Assembly: GCA_020347545.1 (NCBI GenBank)
Contig: CP070731.1
Coordinates: 420,250 to 426,035, forward strand
From: Flavobacteriaceae bacterium
Lineage (GTDB): Bacteria > Bacteroidota > Bacteroidia > Flavobacteriales > Flavobacteriaceae
Reading direction: 5' to 3'
Length of the DNA stretch: 5,786 bases
The position numbers were made by a program, and so were the translations under genes. Each line of letters starts with the position of its first letter. Within the stretch, counting starts at the first letter, position 1. Shown one piece after another: positions 1 through 5,786 of this stretch. The notes beneath the pieces are model-generated. The model ran no database searches. It saw only the letters and a list, made by a program, of their open reading frames with translations, and was not told the origin of the DNA.

Positions 1-215
1 TCAGGACAGTCAACCTTTTTGTTTATCAACACAACAGTAGCAGCTGATTTCAAGGCTTTATCGTAGTACTTGGGATGATCCACAAATACAATATCACCTG
101 GTTCAACCACGTGAATTTCATTCATTCCCTTCACAGGAAAATCCTCATCACCAATATATTCTACGTTCAATATATTGGCAATTTCCTTTAAACCATAGGT
201 GCGAGAAAATTTCAT
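1..215 (-). CDS. LpxD-like UDP-3-O-acylglucosamine N-acyltransferase paralogue, N-terminal part only
   Basis: The ATG at 215-213 opens a frame that runs without a stop to the left edge, giving 71 residues beginning MKFSRTYGLKEIANILNVEY. It resembles the N-terminal uridine-binding domain of LpxD: the opening MKF, a hydrophobic helix ending in ILN, a G-D-I-V-F-V strand, an HPKY motif near residues 47-50 (compare SNPKY in the full lpxD of this window), and an A-x-V-V-L-I strand. The left-handed helix and active-site histidine lie outside the window, so activity cannot be judged. The start is 4 bases after the efp stop, so the two are almost certainly cotranscribed. From family knowledge, many flavobacteria carry a second LpxD-like gene right after efp, but its substrate is not something I can state. 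It could be a second lipid A N-acyltransferase or a related sugar-nucleotide acyltransferase. Confidence 0.8.
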   Translation of the reverse strand, partial: MKFSRTYGLKEIANILNVEYIGDEDFPVKGMNEIHVVEPGDIVFVDHPKYYDKALKSAATVVLINKKVDCP

Positions 216-219
216 CTGC

Positions 220-786
220 TTATTCCTTCACTCTTTCAACGTAACTTCCTTTTTCCGTATCAATTTTTATCTTGTCACCTTCATTGATAAACAAAGGAAC
301 ATTAACTTTCGCTCCCGTCTCAACCACTGCCGGTTTGGTAGCATTCGTAGCCGTATTCCCTTTAACCCCGGGCTCTGTGTGGGTTACCTCAAGATACACA
401 TGTGAAGGCATTTCTACCGCCAACGGCAACTCATCTGAAGTTCTGATGATGATCGTTACAATCTCTCCTTCTTTTAAAAGTTCAGGGGCATCCAAAGCCT
501 CGCGCTGCAAAGAAATCTGATTGTAATCATCCGTATTCATAAAATGGTACGTATCTCCTTCGGGATACAGGTACTGGTATTTTCTCGTCTCCACTCTAAC
601 CTCTTCGATCTTATGACCGGCAGAAAATGTATTTTCTAAAACCTTGCCCGTAGTAAGACTCTTTAGTTTGGTTCTTACAAATGCCGGCCCCTTTCCGGGT
701 TTAACATGTAAAAATTCTATGATTTTATACGTATCATTATTGAATACAATACAAAGACCTTTTTTAATATCTGATGTGTTTGCCAT
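220..786 (-). CDS. efp: Translation elongation factor P (EF-P)
   Basis: EF-P binds between the ribosomal P and E sites and speeds peptide bond formation when ribosomes stall at consecutive prolines. The 188-residue product has the usual bacterial length and three-domain layout: an N-terminal KOW-like beta-barrel (about 1-63), a central OB domain (about 66-127, with YLYPEGDTYHFMN) and a C-terminal OB domain (about 130-187). The C-terminal domain holds the family signature KGNTATNATKPAVVETGA at 142-159 and the strand VPLFINEGDKIKIDT. The domain I loop that reaches the peptidyl-transferase centre reads KPGKGPAF, with lysine 32 at the tip, so this is not the arginine (EarP-rhamnosylated) type. 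The proline after the lysine-glycine makes the palindrome PGKGP. The ATG is 9 bases after the lpxA stop and the stop is 4 bases before the next gene, which places efp inside the lipid A operon. Identification is secure; the modification state of K32 cannot be read from the sequence. Confidence 0.97.
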   Translation of the reverse strand: MANTSDIKKGLCIVFNNDTYKIIEFLHVKPGKGPAFVRTKLKSLTTGKVLENTFSAGHKIEEVRVETRKYQYLYPEGDTYHFMNTDDYNQISLQREALDAPELLKEGEIVTIIIRTSDELPLAVEMPSHVYLEVTHTEPGVKGNTATNATKPAVVETGAKVNVPLFINEGDKIKIDTEKGSYVERVKE

Positions 787-795
787 TTCTGATTC

Positions 796-1581
796 TTAAT
801 AATTGCTTGTGTACCCTTTCATGATACCTCTTTGTGAATTGTTTATAAAAGTTAGGACCTCATCTCTTTCAGGACTAACATCTAGTTCTGCTTCCAAAAT
901 CCTTGCTGCCTGAGTGGTATTGTTATTTTGCTGAAAAAGAATTCGATAGATATTCTGTATTTCATTTATTTTATCCGATGAAAACCCTCTTCTTCTCAGA
1001 CCTATTGAATTGATTCCAATATAGGACAAAGGTTCCTTGGCAGCCTTTACAAAAGGAGGCACATCTTTACGGACCAAAGACCCTCCGGAAATCATTGCGT
1101 GCTTTCCAACGTGTATAAACTGATGAATTCCAGCCAGTCCTCCAATAATGGCATATTCTCCTATTTCAACATGACCCGCAAGGGTAACCCCGTTTACGAT
1201 AATAACATTGTTGTGAATGATACAGTCATGCGCCACATGGGCTGTTGCCATAATCAAACAATCATTTCCAATTTCGGTCTTTCCGTAAGCCTTGGTTCCT
1301 CTATTAATCGTTGCACACTCCCTGATTGTAACATTATCCCCAATAACTGTTAGAGATTCCTCTCCTTCAAATTTCAGGTCCTGAGGTATGGCCGAAATAA
1401 CAGCTCCCGGAAAAATCCTACAGTTTTTACCAATTCTGGCCCCTTCCATTATGGTCACATTAGATCCGATCCAGGTTCCTGAACCGATTTTAACATTATT
1501 ATGGATCGTTGTAAAAGGTTCAATAACCACATTAGTGGCAATCTTAGCCCCGGGATGTATATATGCTAATGGTTGATTCAT
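796..1581 (-). CDS. lpxA: Acyl-ACP--UDP-N-acetylglucosamine O-acyltransferase LpxA
   Basis: LpxA is a cytoplasmic homotrimer that moves a (3R)-3-hydroxyacyl chain from acyl carrier protein to the 3-OH of UDP-GlcNAc, the first step of lipid A synthesis. The 261-residue length matches the family (E. coli 262). Residues 1 to about 180 form hexapeptide repeats of a left-handed beta-helix, followed by a helical C-terminal domain with the LRRRGFS motif. The active-site segment ATAHVAHDC gives H115 and catalytic H118 (E. coli H122 and H125); H137 and H153 match E. coli H144 and H160. By my ungapped reading through GGSLVRKDVPP, E. coli G173 is kept as G166, while the chain-length ruler H191 is replaced by P184. 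The ATG at 1581 gives the expected MNQPLAYIHPGA start. It lies 15 bases after lpxC/fabZ and 9 bases before efp, so it is an internal operon gene with no sign of its own promoter. Confidence 0.97.
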   Translation of the reverse strand: MNQPLAYIHPGAKIATNVVIEPFTTIHNNVKIGSGTWIGSNVTIMEGARIGKNCRIFPGAVISAIPQDLKFEGEESLTVIGDNVTIRECATINRGTKAYGKTEIGNDCLIMATAHVAHDCIIHNNVIIVNGVTLAGHVEIGEYAIIGGLAGIHQFIHVGKHAMISGGSLVRKDVPPFVKAAKEPLSYIGINSIGLRRRGFSSDKINEIQNIYRILFQQNNNTTQAARILEAELDVSPERDEVLTFINNSQRGIMKGYTSNY

Positions 1582-1596
1582 AAATTTATGATTTGA

Positions 1597-2994
1597 TTAT
1601 TTATCGGGGTTTCTGACAATTTGTGCCATTAATTCTGCCTCTACAACCAATTTGTTATTCGCATAACCATAGGCCTGCATATGACAAATTCCCCTTCTGA
1701 TTGGAGCCATTAGTTCAGCTTTAAAAATCAGTGTATCTCCTGGAAGTACTTTTTGCTTAAACCGAACATTGTTCATTTTCATAAAATAAGTAAGATAATT
1801 CTCCGGATCAGGAACGGTACTTAATACAAGAATTCCACCGCATTGGGCCATGGCTTCCACCTGCAATACTCCCGGCATTACCGGAGCACCAGGGAAATGA
1901 CCTACGAAGAAGGACTCATTCATCGTAACATTCTTCATACCCACCACGTGATGATCCGAAAGTTCAATGATCCGGTCAATCAATAAAAACGGAGGCCTGT
2001 GCGGCAATAATTTCATGATTTTGTGAATATCCATAAGCGGCGGCTTACTCAGATCATATTGAGGCACTTTATTTCGCTTTTCAATTTTGATAAGCTTCAT
2101 CATTTTACGGGCAAACTGCGTATTGATCTTATGCCCGGGTTTTGTGGCAATAACCTTTCCTTTAATTTTTGTTCCAATTAGGGCGAGGTCCCCAATCACG
2201 TCAAGAAGTTTATGTCTTGCGGCCTCATTCGCCCAGTGAAGGTTCAGATTGTCAAGAATTCCATTGGGTTTTACCTTAACAGAATCTTTCTTAAATGCCT
2301 TGCTCAATTTTTTCATTGTGGCATCAGACAAGGGCTTATCCACATAAACAATGGCATTGTTCAAATCTCCACCTTTGATCAGATCGTTATCGAGAAGCAT
2401 TTCTATTTCGTGCAAAAAACTAAACGTCCTGGCATCGGCAATTTCCTTTTTAAAATCGCTCATTCTTTCCAACGTCGCGTTCTGCGTTCCCAGGATTTTT
2501 GTTCCGAAATCAACCATGGTCGTAATTTCGTATTTATCCGAAGGCATGATCATGATCTCACTTCCCGTTTCCTCATCCTTAAATGAAACAATATCTTTAA
2601 CCTCATACACTTCTCTTTCAGCCTCCTGCTCCACAATTCCGGCCTTTTCCAGGACTTCAACAAAAAATTTCGAAGATCCATCCATAATTGGCGGCTCGGG
2701 AGCATTGATCTCGATAATGATGTTATCAATATCAAGACCTACAATGGCCGCAAGGACGTGTTCAGAGGTATTGATGACAACCCCGTTCTTTTCAATGTTT
2801 GTTCCTCTTTGAGTATCAGTAACATAGCAGGCCAAAGCTTCAATAGCGGGTTGACCTTCAAGATCGGTTCTCACAAAAGTAAAGCCGGTGTTTTCTTCGG
2901 CAGGTTTAAACGTAAGAGAAACTTGATTTCCTGTATGCAGTCCTATCCCTTGCAAGGAAACCTCATTTCCGATTGTCTTTTGCTTTTCACTCAT
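1597..2994 (-). CDS. lpxC/fabZ: Bifunctional UDP-3-O-acyl-N-acetylglucosamine deacetylase / 3-hydroxyacyl-ACP dehydratase (LpxC-FabZ fusion)
   Basis: One uninterrupted 465-residue frame joins two enzymes. Residues 1 to about 303 are LpxC, the zinc deacetylase of the committed lipid A step. They show SEHVLAA with E78 and H79, the APEPPIMDGSS segment near 98-108, ADARTFSF near 187-193, and HKLLD with H261 and D265 plus H288 in ATKPGHKI. Zinc ligands are therefore H79, H261 and D265, with H288 as the general acid/base pair partner. After H79 the numbering runs 23 residues ahead of E. coli, so there is extra sequence between the two metal-binding regions. A short linker (about 304-320) leads to FabZ, a hot-dog-fold dehydratase, with LLPHRPPFLLIDR, GHFPGAPVMPG (catalytic H366) and QVEAMAQ (catalytic E380); the 14-residue H-to-E spacing matches stand-alone FabZ. 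The fusion is known in Bacteroidota. The ATG overlaps the lpxD stop as ATGA at 2994-2991, indicating translational coupling. Confidence 0.97.
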   Translation of the reverse strand: MSEKQKTIGNEVSLQGIGLHTGNQVSLTFKPAEENTGFTFVRTDLEGQPAIEALACYVTDTQRGTNIEKNGVVINTSEHVLAAIVGLDIDNIIIEINAPEPPIMDGSSKFFVEVLEKAGIVEQEAEREVYEVKDIVSFKDEETGSEIMIMPSDKYEITTMVDFGTKILGTQNATLERMSDFKKEIADARTFSFLHEIEMLLDNDLIKGGDLNNAIVYVDKPLSDATMKKLSKAFKKDSVKVKPNGILDNLNLHWANEAARHKLLDVIGDLALIGTKIKGKVIATKPGHKINTQFARKMMKLIKIEKRNKVPQYDLSKPPLMDIHKIMKLLPHRPPFLLIDRIIELSDHHVVGMKNVTMNESFFVGHFPGAPVMPGVLQVEAMAQCGGILVLSTVPDPENYLTYFMKMNNVRFKQKVLPGDTLIFKAELMAPIRRGICHMQAYGYANNKLVVEAELMAQIVRNPDK

Positions 2995-4028
2995 TTTTTA
3001 ATATGTTTTTCACCAGTTAGTTTTTCAAGTTCATCCAGTCTTGAACACAACTTGGGTAAATTTCTAAAATGTACGTATGATTTATTAAAGTCATTATAAG
3101 GCATAGCCGGGCTACCCTGGACAATTTCACCGTCTGCAATGGACTTACCTATTCCAGATTGTGCCTGAATTCTTACTTTATTTCCAATAGTAATATGTCC
3201 TACGATCCCTACCTGTCCGCCTATCTTGCATTCGCTTCCTATCTTGGTAGAACCTGCGATACCCGTTTGGGCCGCAATAACAGTATGTGCCCCAATTTCC
3301 ACGTTATGCGCCACATGAACCTGATTATCAAGTTTTACTCCAAATCCGATAAGCGTTGAACCGAGAGTTGCCCTGTCTATTGTAGTACCTGATCCAATAT
3401 CTACAAAATCTTCTATAATCACATTTCCTATCTGAGGAATCTTGCTGTAACCTCCGTTTTTATCAGGGGCAAAACCAAATCCGTCACTTCCGATAATACA
3501 TCCGGAATGAATGGTACAGTTATTCCCGATTTCGGTTTCAGAATAGATCTTGGCACCGGAAAAAATAGTCGTATGATCACCTATCACAACATTATCACCA
3601 ATAAAAACATTGGGATAAATCTTAACATGATCACCGATTTTGGCATTTTCACTTATATAGCTGAAGGCACCTAAATAAATCTCTTTACCATAGATTGCAC
3701 TTGGATGTACAAATGACGGTTCTTCGATCCCGGATTTATGTAATTGAATGTTGTTGTAAAACTCTAAAAGTTTTGTAAAAGCCATATAGGGATCCTCTAC
3801 CCTGATCATTGTGCTCGTAACCTCTTTCTCAGGTTGAAACTTTTGATCTACAATGACTACTGAAGCGTCCGTTGTATAAAGCCAGGAATTGTATTTTGGA
3901 TTCGACAAAAATGTTAGAGAGCCTTTTTCTCCTTCTTCAATTTTGGACAATTTTGACACCTCTTCATTAGGGTTTCCAAAAACTTCCCCGTTCAGGATTT
4001 CTGAGATTTGTTTGGCTGTAAATTTCAA
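2991..4028 (-). CDS. lpxD: UDP-3-O-(3-hydroxyacyl)glucosamine N-acyltransferase LpxD
   Basis: LpxD adds the second 3-hydroxyacyl chain, from acyl-ACP to the 2-amino group left free by LpxC, giving UDP-2,3-diacylglucosamine. The 345-residue length is typical. Residues 1 to about 100 form the uridine-binding domain (FLSNPKYNSWL at 40-50); about 105-300 are hexapeptide repeats of a left-handed helix; the C-terminal part is helical. Family motifs are GSDGFGFAP at 180-188, DRATLG at 218-223, LDNQVHVAHNVEIG with catalytic H241 (E. coli H239), and GIVGH with H278 (E. coli H276). The E. coli ruler M290 corresponds to G292 by my ungapped reading. The start is a TTG at 4028-4026: no ATG lies in frame upstream, the next internal methionine is residue 74, and MKFTAKQISEIL is the expected LpxD beginning. 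It follows a promoter-like element and overlaps lpxC/fabZ by 4 bases, so it leads the operon. Confidence 0.95.
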   Translation of the reverse strand: MKFTAKQISEILNGEVFGNPNEEVSKLSKIEEGEKGSLTFLSNPKYNSWLYTTDASVVIVDQKFQPEKEVTSTMIRVEDPYMAFTKLLEFYNNIQLHKSGIEEPSFVHPSAIYGKEIYLGAFSYISENAKIGDHVKIYPNVFIGDNVVIGDHTTIFSGAKIYSETEIGNNCTIHSGCIIGSDGFGFAPDKNGGYSKIPQIGNVIIEDFVDIGSGTTIDRATLGSTLIGFGVKLDNQVHVAHNVEIGAHTVIAAQTGIAGSTKIGSECKIGGQVGIVGHITIGNKVRIQAQSGIGKSIADGEIVQGSPAMPYNDFNKSYVHFRNLPKLCSRLDELEKLTGEKHIKK

Positions 4029-4060
4029 TCGATACGTTTTAAAATTCCTGTTGCTGATTG

Positions 4061-4068
4061 CAAAAATA
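4061..4068 (-). promoter_or_regulatory. Flavobacterial -7 element upstream of lpxD
   Basis: The minus strand reads TATTTTTG here, an exact match to the Bacteroidota sigma-factor -7 consensus TAnnTTTG. It is followed by CA and sits 32 bases before the TTG start of lpxD, inside the only gap in the minus-strand gene run. No TTG lies at the usual -33 distance; the nearest resemblance is CTG with a short 16-base spacer at 4085-4087. Transcription would begin roughly 7 bases downstream, giving a leader of about 25 bases. This suggests the lipid A operon can be transcribed independently of the HD gene, though read-through from that gene is also possible. Confidence 0.55.
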
Positions 4069-4092
4069 CTAAATTTTAGCTATTCAGGTTAA

Positions 4093-5313
4093 TTAAAGTA
4101 AATTCTTTGGATAGCACAAAAAATACTTTCTAACCGTCATTGACAAGGCACTTATACTTTCGCTGTCTGAAGCATCCACTATGTCCTTAAGATCACCACT
4201 TTTATAGAGTATGGTTATCCCCTCCTTTTGCGAATTATACGCTTTGTTTTCAACACTTCCGCCATACACCATATAATCAATGTCTTCCCCTTTCACTCCG
4301 AGCTTCTCCTTTACCACGGCTCTGACCTTTTCAATATATTCAGGCTCAAATGCCTCGTTGCTCATTTCAATTTTCGGTAACCTTCTGTTGATTACTGATT
4401 CACACAAATAAGAAAGAATCTTATCTTCATGGCCAGACCATAATTTTAAGGCAGACATCACATCATAATCATCCAAACGACTGAACATGTCCAGTTTAGT
4501 CAGATCAAAGCGATCTTTATCTATATTTTCCTTTAAAAAGATCTTCAATGTTTCGCTACATTTTAGGTCAGCTCCTTCAGTAGTTAATTCCCTGGCCCTT
4601 TCCAATATTTTTACGAGTACTTTTTCTGCCACTATTCCTGTTTTGTGAAGATATACTTGCCAGTACATAAATCGCCGTGCCATGATAAACTTCTCGGCCG
4701 AATAGATTCCCTTGTATTCCAGAACCAATTTATCATCTTTCACATTGAGCATCGTGATAAGCCTCTCGACATTTATATTACCTTCTGCCACCCCGCTGTA
4801 AAAGCTGTCTCTTTTTAAATAATCAAGCCGGTCCATATCCAGCTGGCTCGAAACAAGCTGGTTCATAAAAGTCCTGTGATAGCCTCCTTTAAATATTTCT
4901 ATCGCAAGCTCAAGTGCTCCATTGAATTCTTCGTTTAGGGCCTCCATAAAACGCAAGGAAACCTCTTCATGTCTTATTTTATAAAGAAAACTGTGTTCCA
5001 GGGCGTGAGAAAAAGGGCCATGGCCGATATCATGCATAAGTATCGCGACGAGTAAAGCCTCTTCCTCCTCTTTATTTATCTCTATTTGTTTGCTTCTTAA
5101 GGTTTCAACCGCCATCTGCATCAAATAAGTACAACCCAGCACATGATGAAACCTGGTATGATGTGCTCCTGGGTAAACCAAGTAGGATAAGCCCATTTGA
5201 GAAATCCTTCTCAACCTTTGAAAATAAGGATGTTCGATCAGCCTAAAAACCAGAGGGCTTCGGACTGTGATAAAGCCGTAAATCGGGTCGTTAAAAATTT
5301 TTATTTTTTTCAA
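4093..5313 (-). CDS. HD-domain metal-dependent nucleotide phosphohydrolase (dNTPase/SAMHD1-like, COG1078 type)
   Basis: A soluble protein of 406 residues, a usual length for this family. The full HD metal site is visible: H57 in TRFHHVLGC, H94 and D95 in LMHDIGHGPFSHALEH, and D161 in SQLDMDRLDYLKRD. These line up with SAMHD1 H167, H206, D207 and D311. SAMHD1 active-site residues H210, H215, Y315 and D319 are also matched, by H98, H103, Y165 and D169, while K312 is R162. The likely activity is hydrolysis of a (deoxy)nucleotide, but the substrate cannot be told from sequence and members of this group are often unassigned. The region after about residue 200 has no motif I recognise. The start is a TTG at 5313-5311: the frame is open further upstream to a TAA, but without an ATG, GTG or TTG, and the next methionine is residue 40, inside the conserved YFQRLRRISQMG segment. 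It precedes lpxD by 64 bases and is divergent from porX. Confidence 0.9.
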   Translation of the reverse strand: MKKIKIFNDPIYGFITVRSPLVFRLIEHPYFQRLRRISQMGLSYLVYPGAHHTRFHHVLGCTYLMQMAVETLRSKQIEINKEEEEALLVAILMHDIGHGPFSHALEHSFLYKIRHEEVSLRFMEALNEEFNGALELAIEIFKGGYHRTFMNQLVSSQLDMDRLDYLKRDSFYSGVAEGNINVERLITMLNVKDDKLVLEYKGIYSAEKFIMARRFMYWQVYLHKTGIVAEKVLVKILERARELTTEGADLKCSETLKIFLKENIDKDRFDLTKLDMFSRLDDYDVMSALKLWSGHEDKILSYLCESVINRRLPKIEMSNEAFEPEYIEKVRAVVKEKLGVKGEDIDYMVYGGSVENKAYNSQKEGITILYKSGDLKDIVDASDSESISALSMTVRKYFLCYPKNLL

Positions 5314-5424
5314 TATATTAACTTTGATTTTTGTACTTTTCAGAATTAATTTCGTTCCTTGCGGTTCAAGAATAAGCGCAAAAATAAAGGTTTAATTTAA
5401 TTAATCATAGTTAATAGATTTAGA
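5314..5424. promoter_or_regulatory. Divergent promoter region between the HD gene and porX
   Basis: This 111-base AT-rich gap separates two genes read away from each other, so it should hold both promoters. The side toward porX has several TTAA steps, including the palindrome TTAATTAA at 5397-5404 and further copies at 5392-5395 and 5411-5414. I see no clean TAnnTTTG element on the plus strand; the nearest is TACTTTTC at 5334-5341, one base off and without a TTG at the right distance, so the porX promoter is unresolved. No riboswitch or terminator hairpin is evident. Confidence 0.6.
5379..5386 (-). promoter_or_regulatory. Flavobacterial -7 element upstream of the HD phosphohydrolase gene
   Basis: The minus strand reads TATTTTTG followed by CGC, an exact TAnnTTTG match and identical in all eight bases to the element before lpxD. 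At the -33 side, ATG at 5408-5406 is one mismatch from TTG with a 19-base spacer, within the 17-23 range reported for flavobacteria. The leader to the TTG start at 5313 would be about 60 bases. Confidence 0.6.
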
Positions 5425-5786
5425 ATGAGTTCAGGAAAAATACTTTGGGTTGACGATGAGATCCAACTTCTTAAACCCCATATGTTATTTTTAGAGAAAA
5501 AGAATTATGAAGTAACTCCCTGCACCAATGGAGCTGATGCCGTTGAAAGTGTTAGTGAGGAACAGTTTGACATTGTTTTTCTCGATGAAAATATGCCTGG
5601 GCTTTCGGGCTTGGAAACCCTCTCACAGATTAAAGAGAAACTTCCGAACCTTCCTGTAATCATGATCACTAAAAGTGAGGAAGAATACATTATGGAGGAA
5701 GCTATTGGCTCAAAAATTGCGGATTATTTAATTAAGCCTGTCAATCCGAATCAGATCCTTTTGAGTTTGAAAAAAAACCTTGACAC
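5425..5786 (+). CDS. porX: PorX-type response regulator, receiver domain only (partial at right edge)
   Basis: The frame opens at ATG 5425, with an in-frame TAA at 5398-5400 just upstream, and continues past the window; 120 residues are visible. They form a complete CheY-like receiver domain: acidic pocket D10, D11 and E12 in ILWVDDE, phospho-acceptor D54 in FLDENMPGLSGLET, T82 in MITKSEE, and K104 followed by P105 in LIKPVNPNQILLSLKK. The wording of these motifs, especially the EEAIGSKIADYLIKPVNPNQI stretch, is what I recognise as PorX. From family knowledge, full PorX is about 500 residues with a C-terminal PglZ/alkaline-phosphatase-superfamily domain, works with the histidine kinase PorY, and controls type IX secretion; the PorX effector has been reported to hydrolyse cyclic oligonucleotides. 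The effector domain is not in the window, so the PorX call rests on the receiver alone. It is divergent from the HD gene. Confidence 0.88.
   Translation, partial: MSSGKILWVDDEIQLLKPHMLFLEKKNYEVTPCTNGADAVESVSEEQFDIVFLDENMPGLSGLETLSQIKEKLPNLPVIMITKSEEEYIMEEAIGSKIADYLIKPVNPNQILLSLKKNLD

Noticed and set aside
2351..2812. A 153-codon open frame on the plus strand, with another of 124 codons at 2212-2586
   Set aside because: Both lie opposite the conserved lpxC/fabZ coding sequence, have no recognisable domain, and read as low-complexity serine-rich or basic sequence typical of antisense frames.
2874..2881. TACTTTTG on the minus strand, matching the TAnnTTTG -7 consensus
   Set aside because: It lies inside the conserved 5' coding part of lpxC/fabZ, lacks a TTG at the proper distance (CTG at 19 bases), and one or more such matches are expected by chance in a window of this size.
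2758..3099. A 113-codon plus-strand frame crossing the lpxC/fabZ-lpxD junction, and similar short frames at 199-405, 272-520, 1099-1353, 1388-1576, 3159-3359, 3889-4092 and, on the minus strand, 2550-2735 and 5505-5690
   Set aside because: All overlap clearly identified genes in another frame or strand, and none shows a motif or credible start context.
4079..4115. Imperfect inverted repeat (GCTATTC and GGATAGC, 23-base loop) around the stop codon of the HD gene, considered as a terminator
   Set aside because: On the minus-strand transcript the stem has a C-A mismatch, the loop is long, the stem is AT-rich, and no proper U-tract follows; it also overlaps coding sequence.
5334..5341. TACTTTTC on the plus strand as a porX -7 element
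   Set aside because: It misses the final G of TAnnTTTG and has no TTG 17-23 bases upstream, so it is not enough to call.
1..5786. Search for an undescribed system, such as a defence island, mobile element, CRISPR array or structured RNA
   Set aside because: Nearly every base belongs to recognised core genes in a compact, evenly composed layout. I saw no direct repeats, terminal inverted repeats, transposase, integrase or long non-coding stretch.

Overview
The window looks like ordinary core chromosome of a bacterium in Bacteroidota, most likely the Flavobacteriia. The evidence is a fused lpxC/fabZ gene, a PorX-type response regulator (the family that controls the type IX secretion system), two intergenic -7 elements of the flavobacterial form TAnnTTTG, little sign of Shine-Dalgarno sequences, and moderately AT-rich DNA with AT-rich gaps. 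I see no mobile element, CRISPR array, tRNA, rRNA, prophage or sign of recent transfer. No stretch longer than about 110 bases lacks a gene.

Layout from right to left on the minus strand: an HD-domain nucleotide phosphohydrolase gene (4093-5313), then a 64-base gap with a promoter-like element, then a tight run of five genes: lpxD (2991-4028), lpxC/fabZ fusion (1597-2994), lpxA (796-1581), efp (220-786), and the start of a second lpxD-like gene (215 to 1, running off the left edge). The gaps in this run are a 4-base ATGA overlap, 15, 9 and 4 bases, so it reads as one operon. On the plus strand at the right edge, the receiver domain of a porX gene (from 5425) runs off the window. It is transcribed divergently from the HD gene across 111 bases.

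The lpx genes encode the first three committed steps of lipid A synthesis. LpxA puts the first 3-hydroxyacyl chain on UDP-GlcNAc, LpxC removes the acetyl group, and LpxD adds the second 3-hydroxyacyl chain. FabZ, fused to LpxC, dehydrates the same pool of 3-hydroxyacyl-ACP toward phospholipid fatty acids, so the cluster sits where lipid A and membrane lipid synthesis divide. EF-P, which relieves ribosome stalling at proline runs, travels in the same transcript.

Points worth a second look: residue changes at the acyl-chain ruler positions of both LpxA and LpxD, which fit the longer chains of this phylum; an EF-P loop with the palindromic PGKGP sequence; the second LpxD-like acyltransferase in the same operon; TTG start codons on both genes that directly follow a recognisable promoter; and an HD nucleotide hydrolase sharing a promoter region with porX. 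I do not see a clear candidate for an undescribed system.
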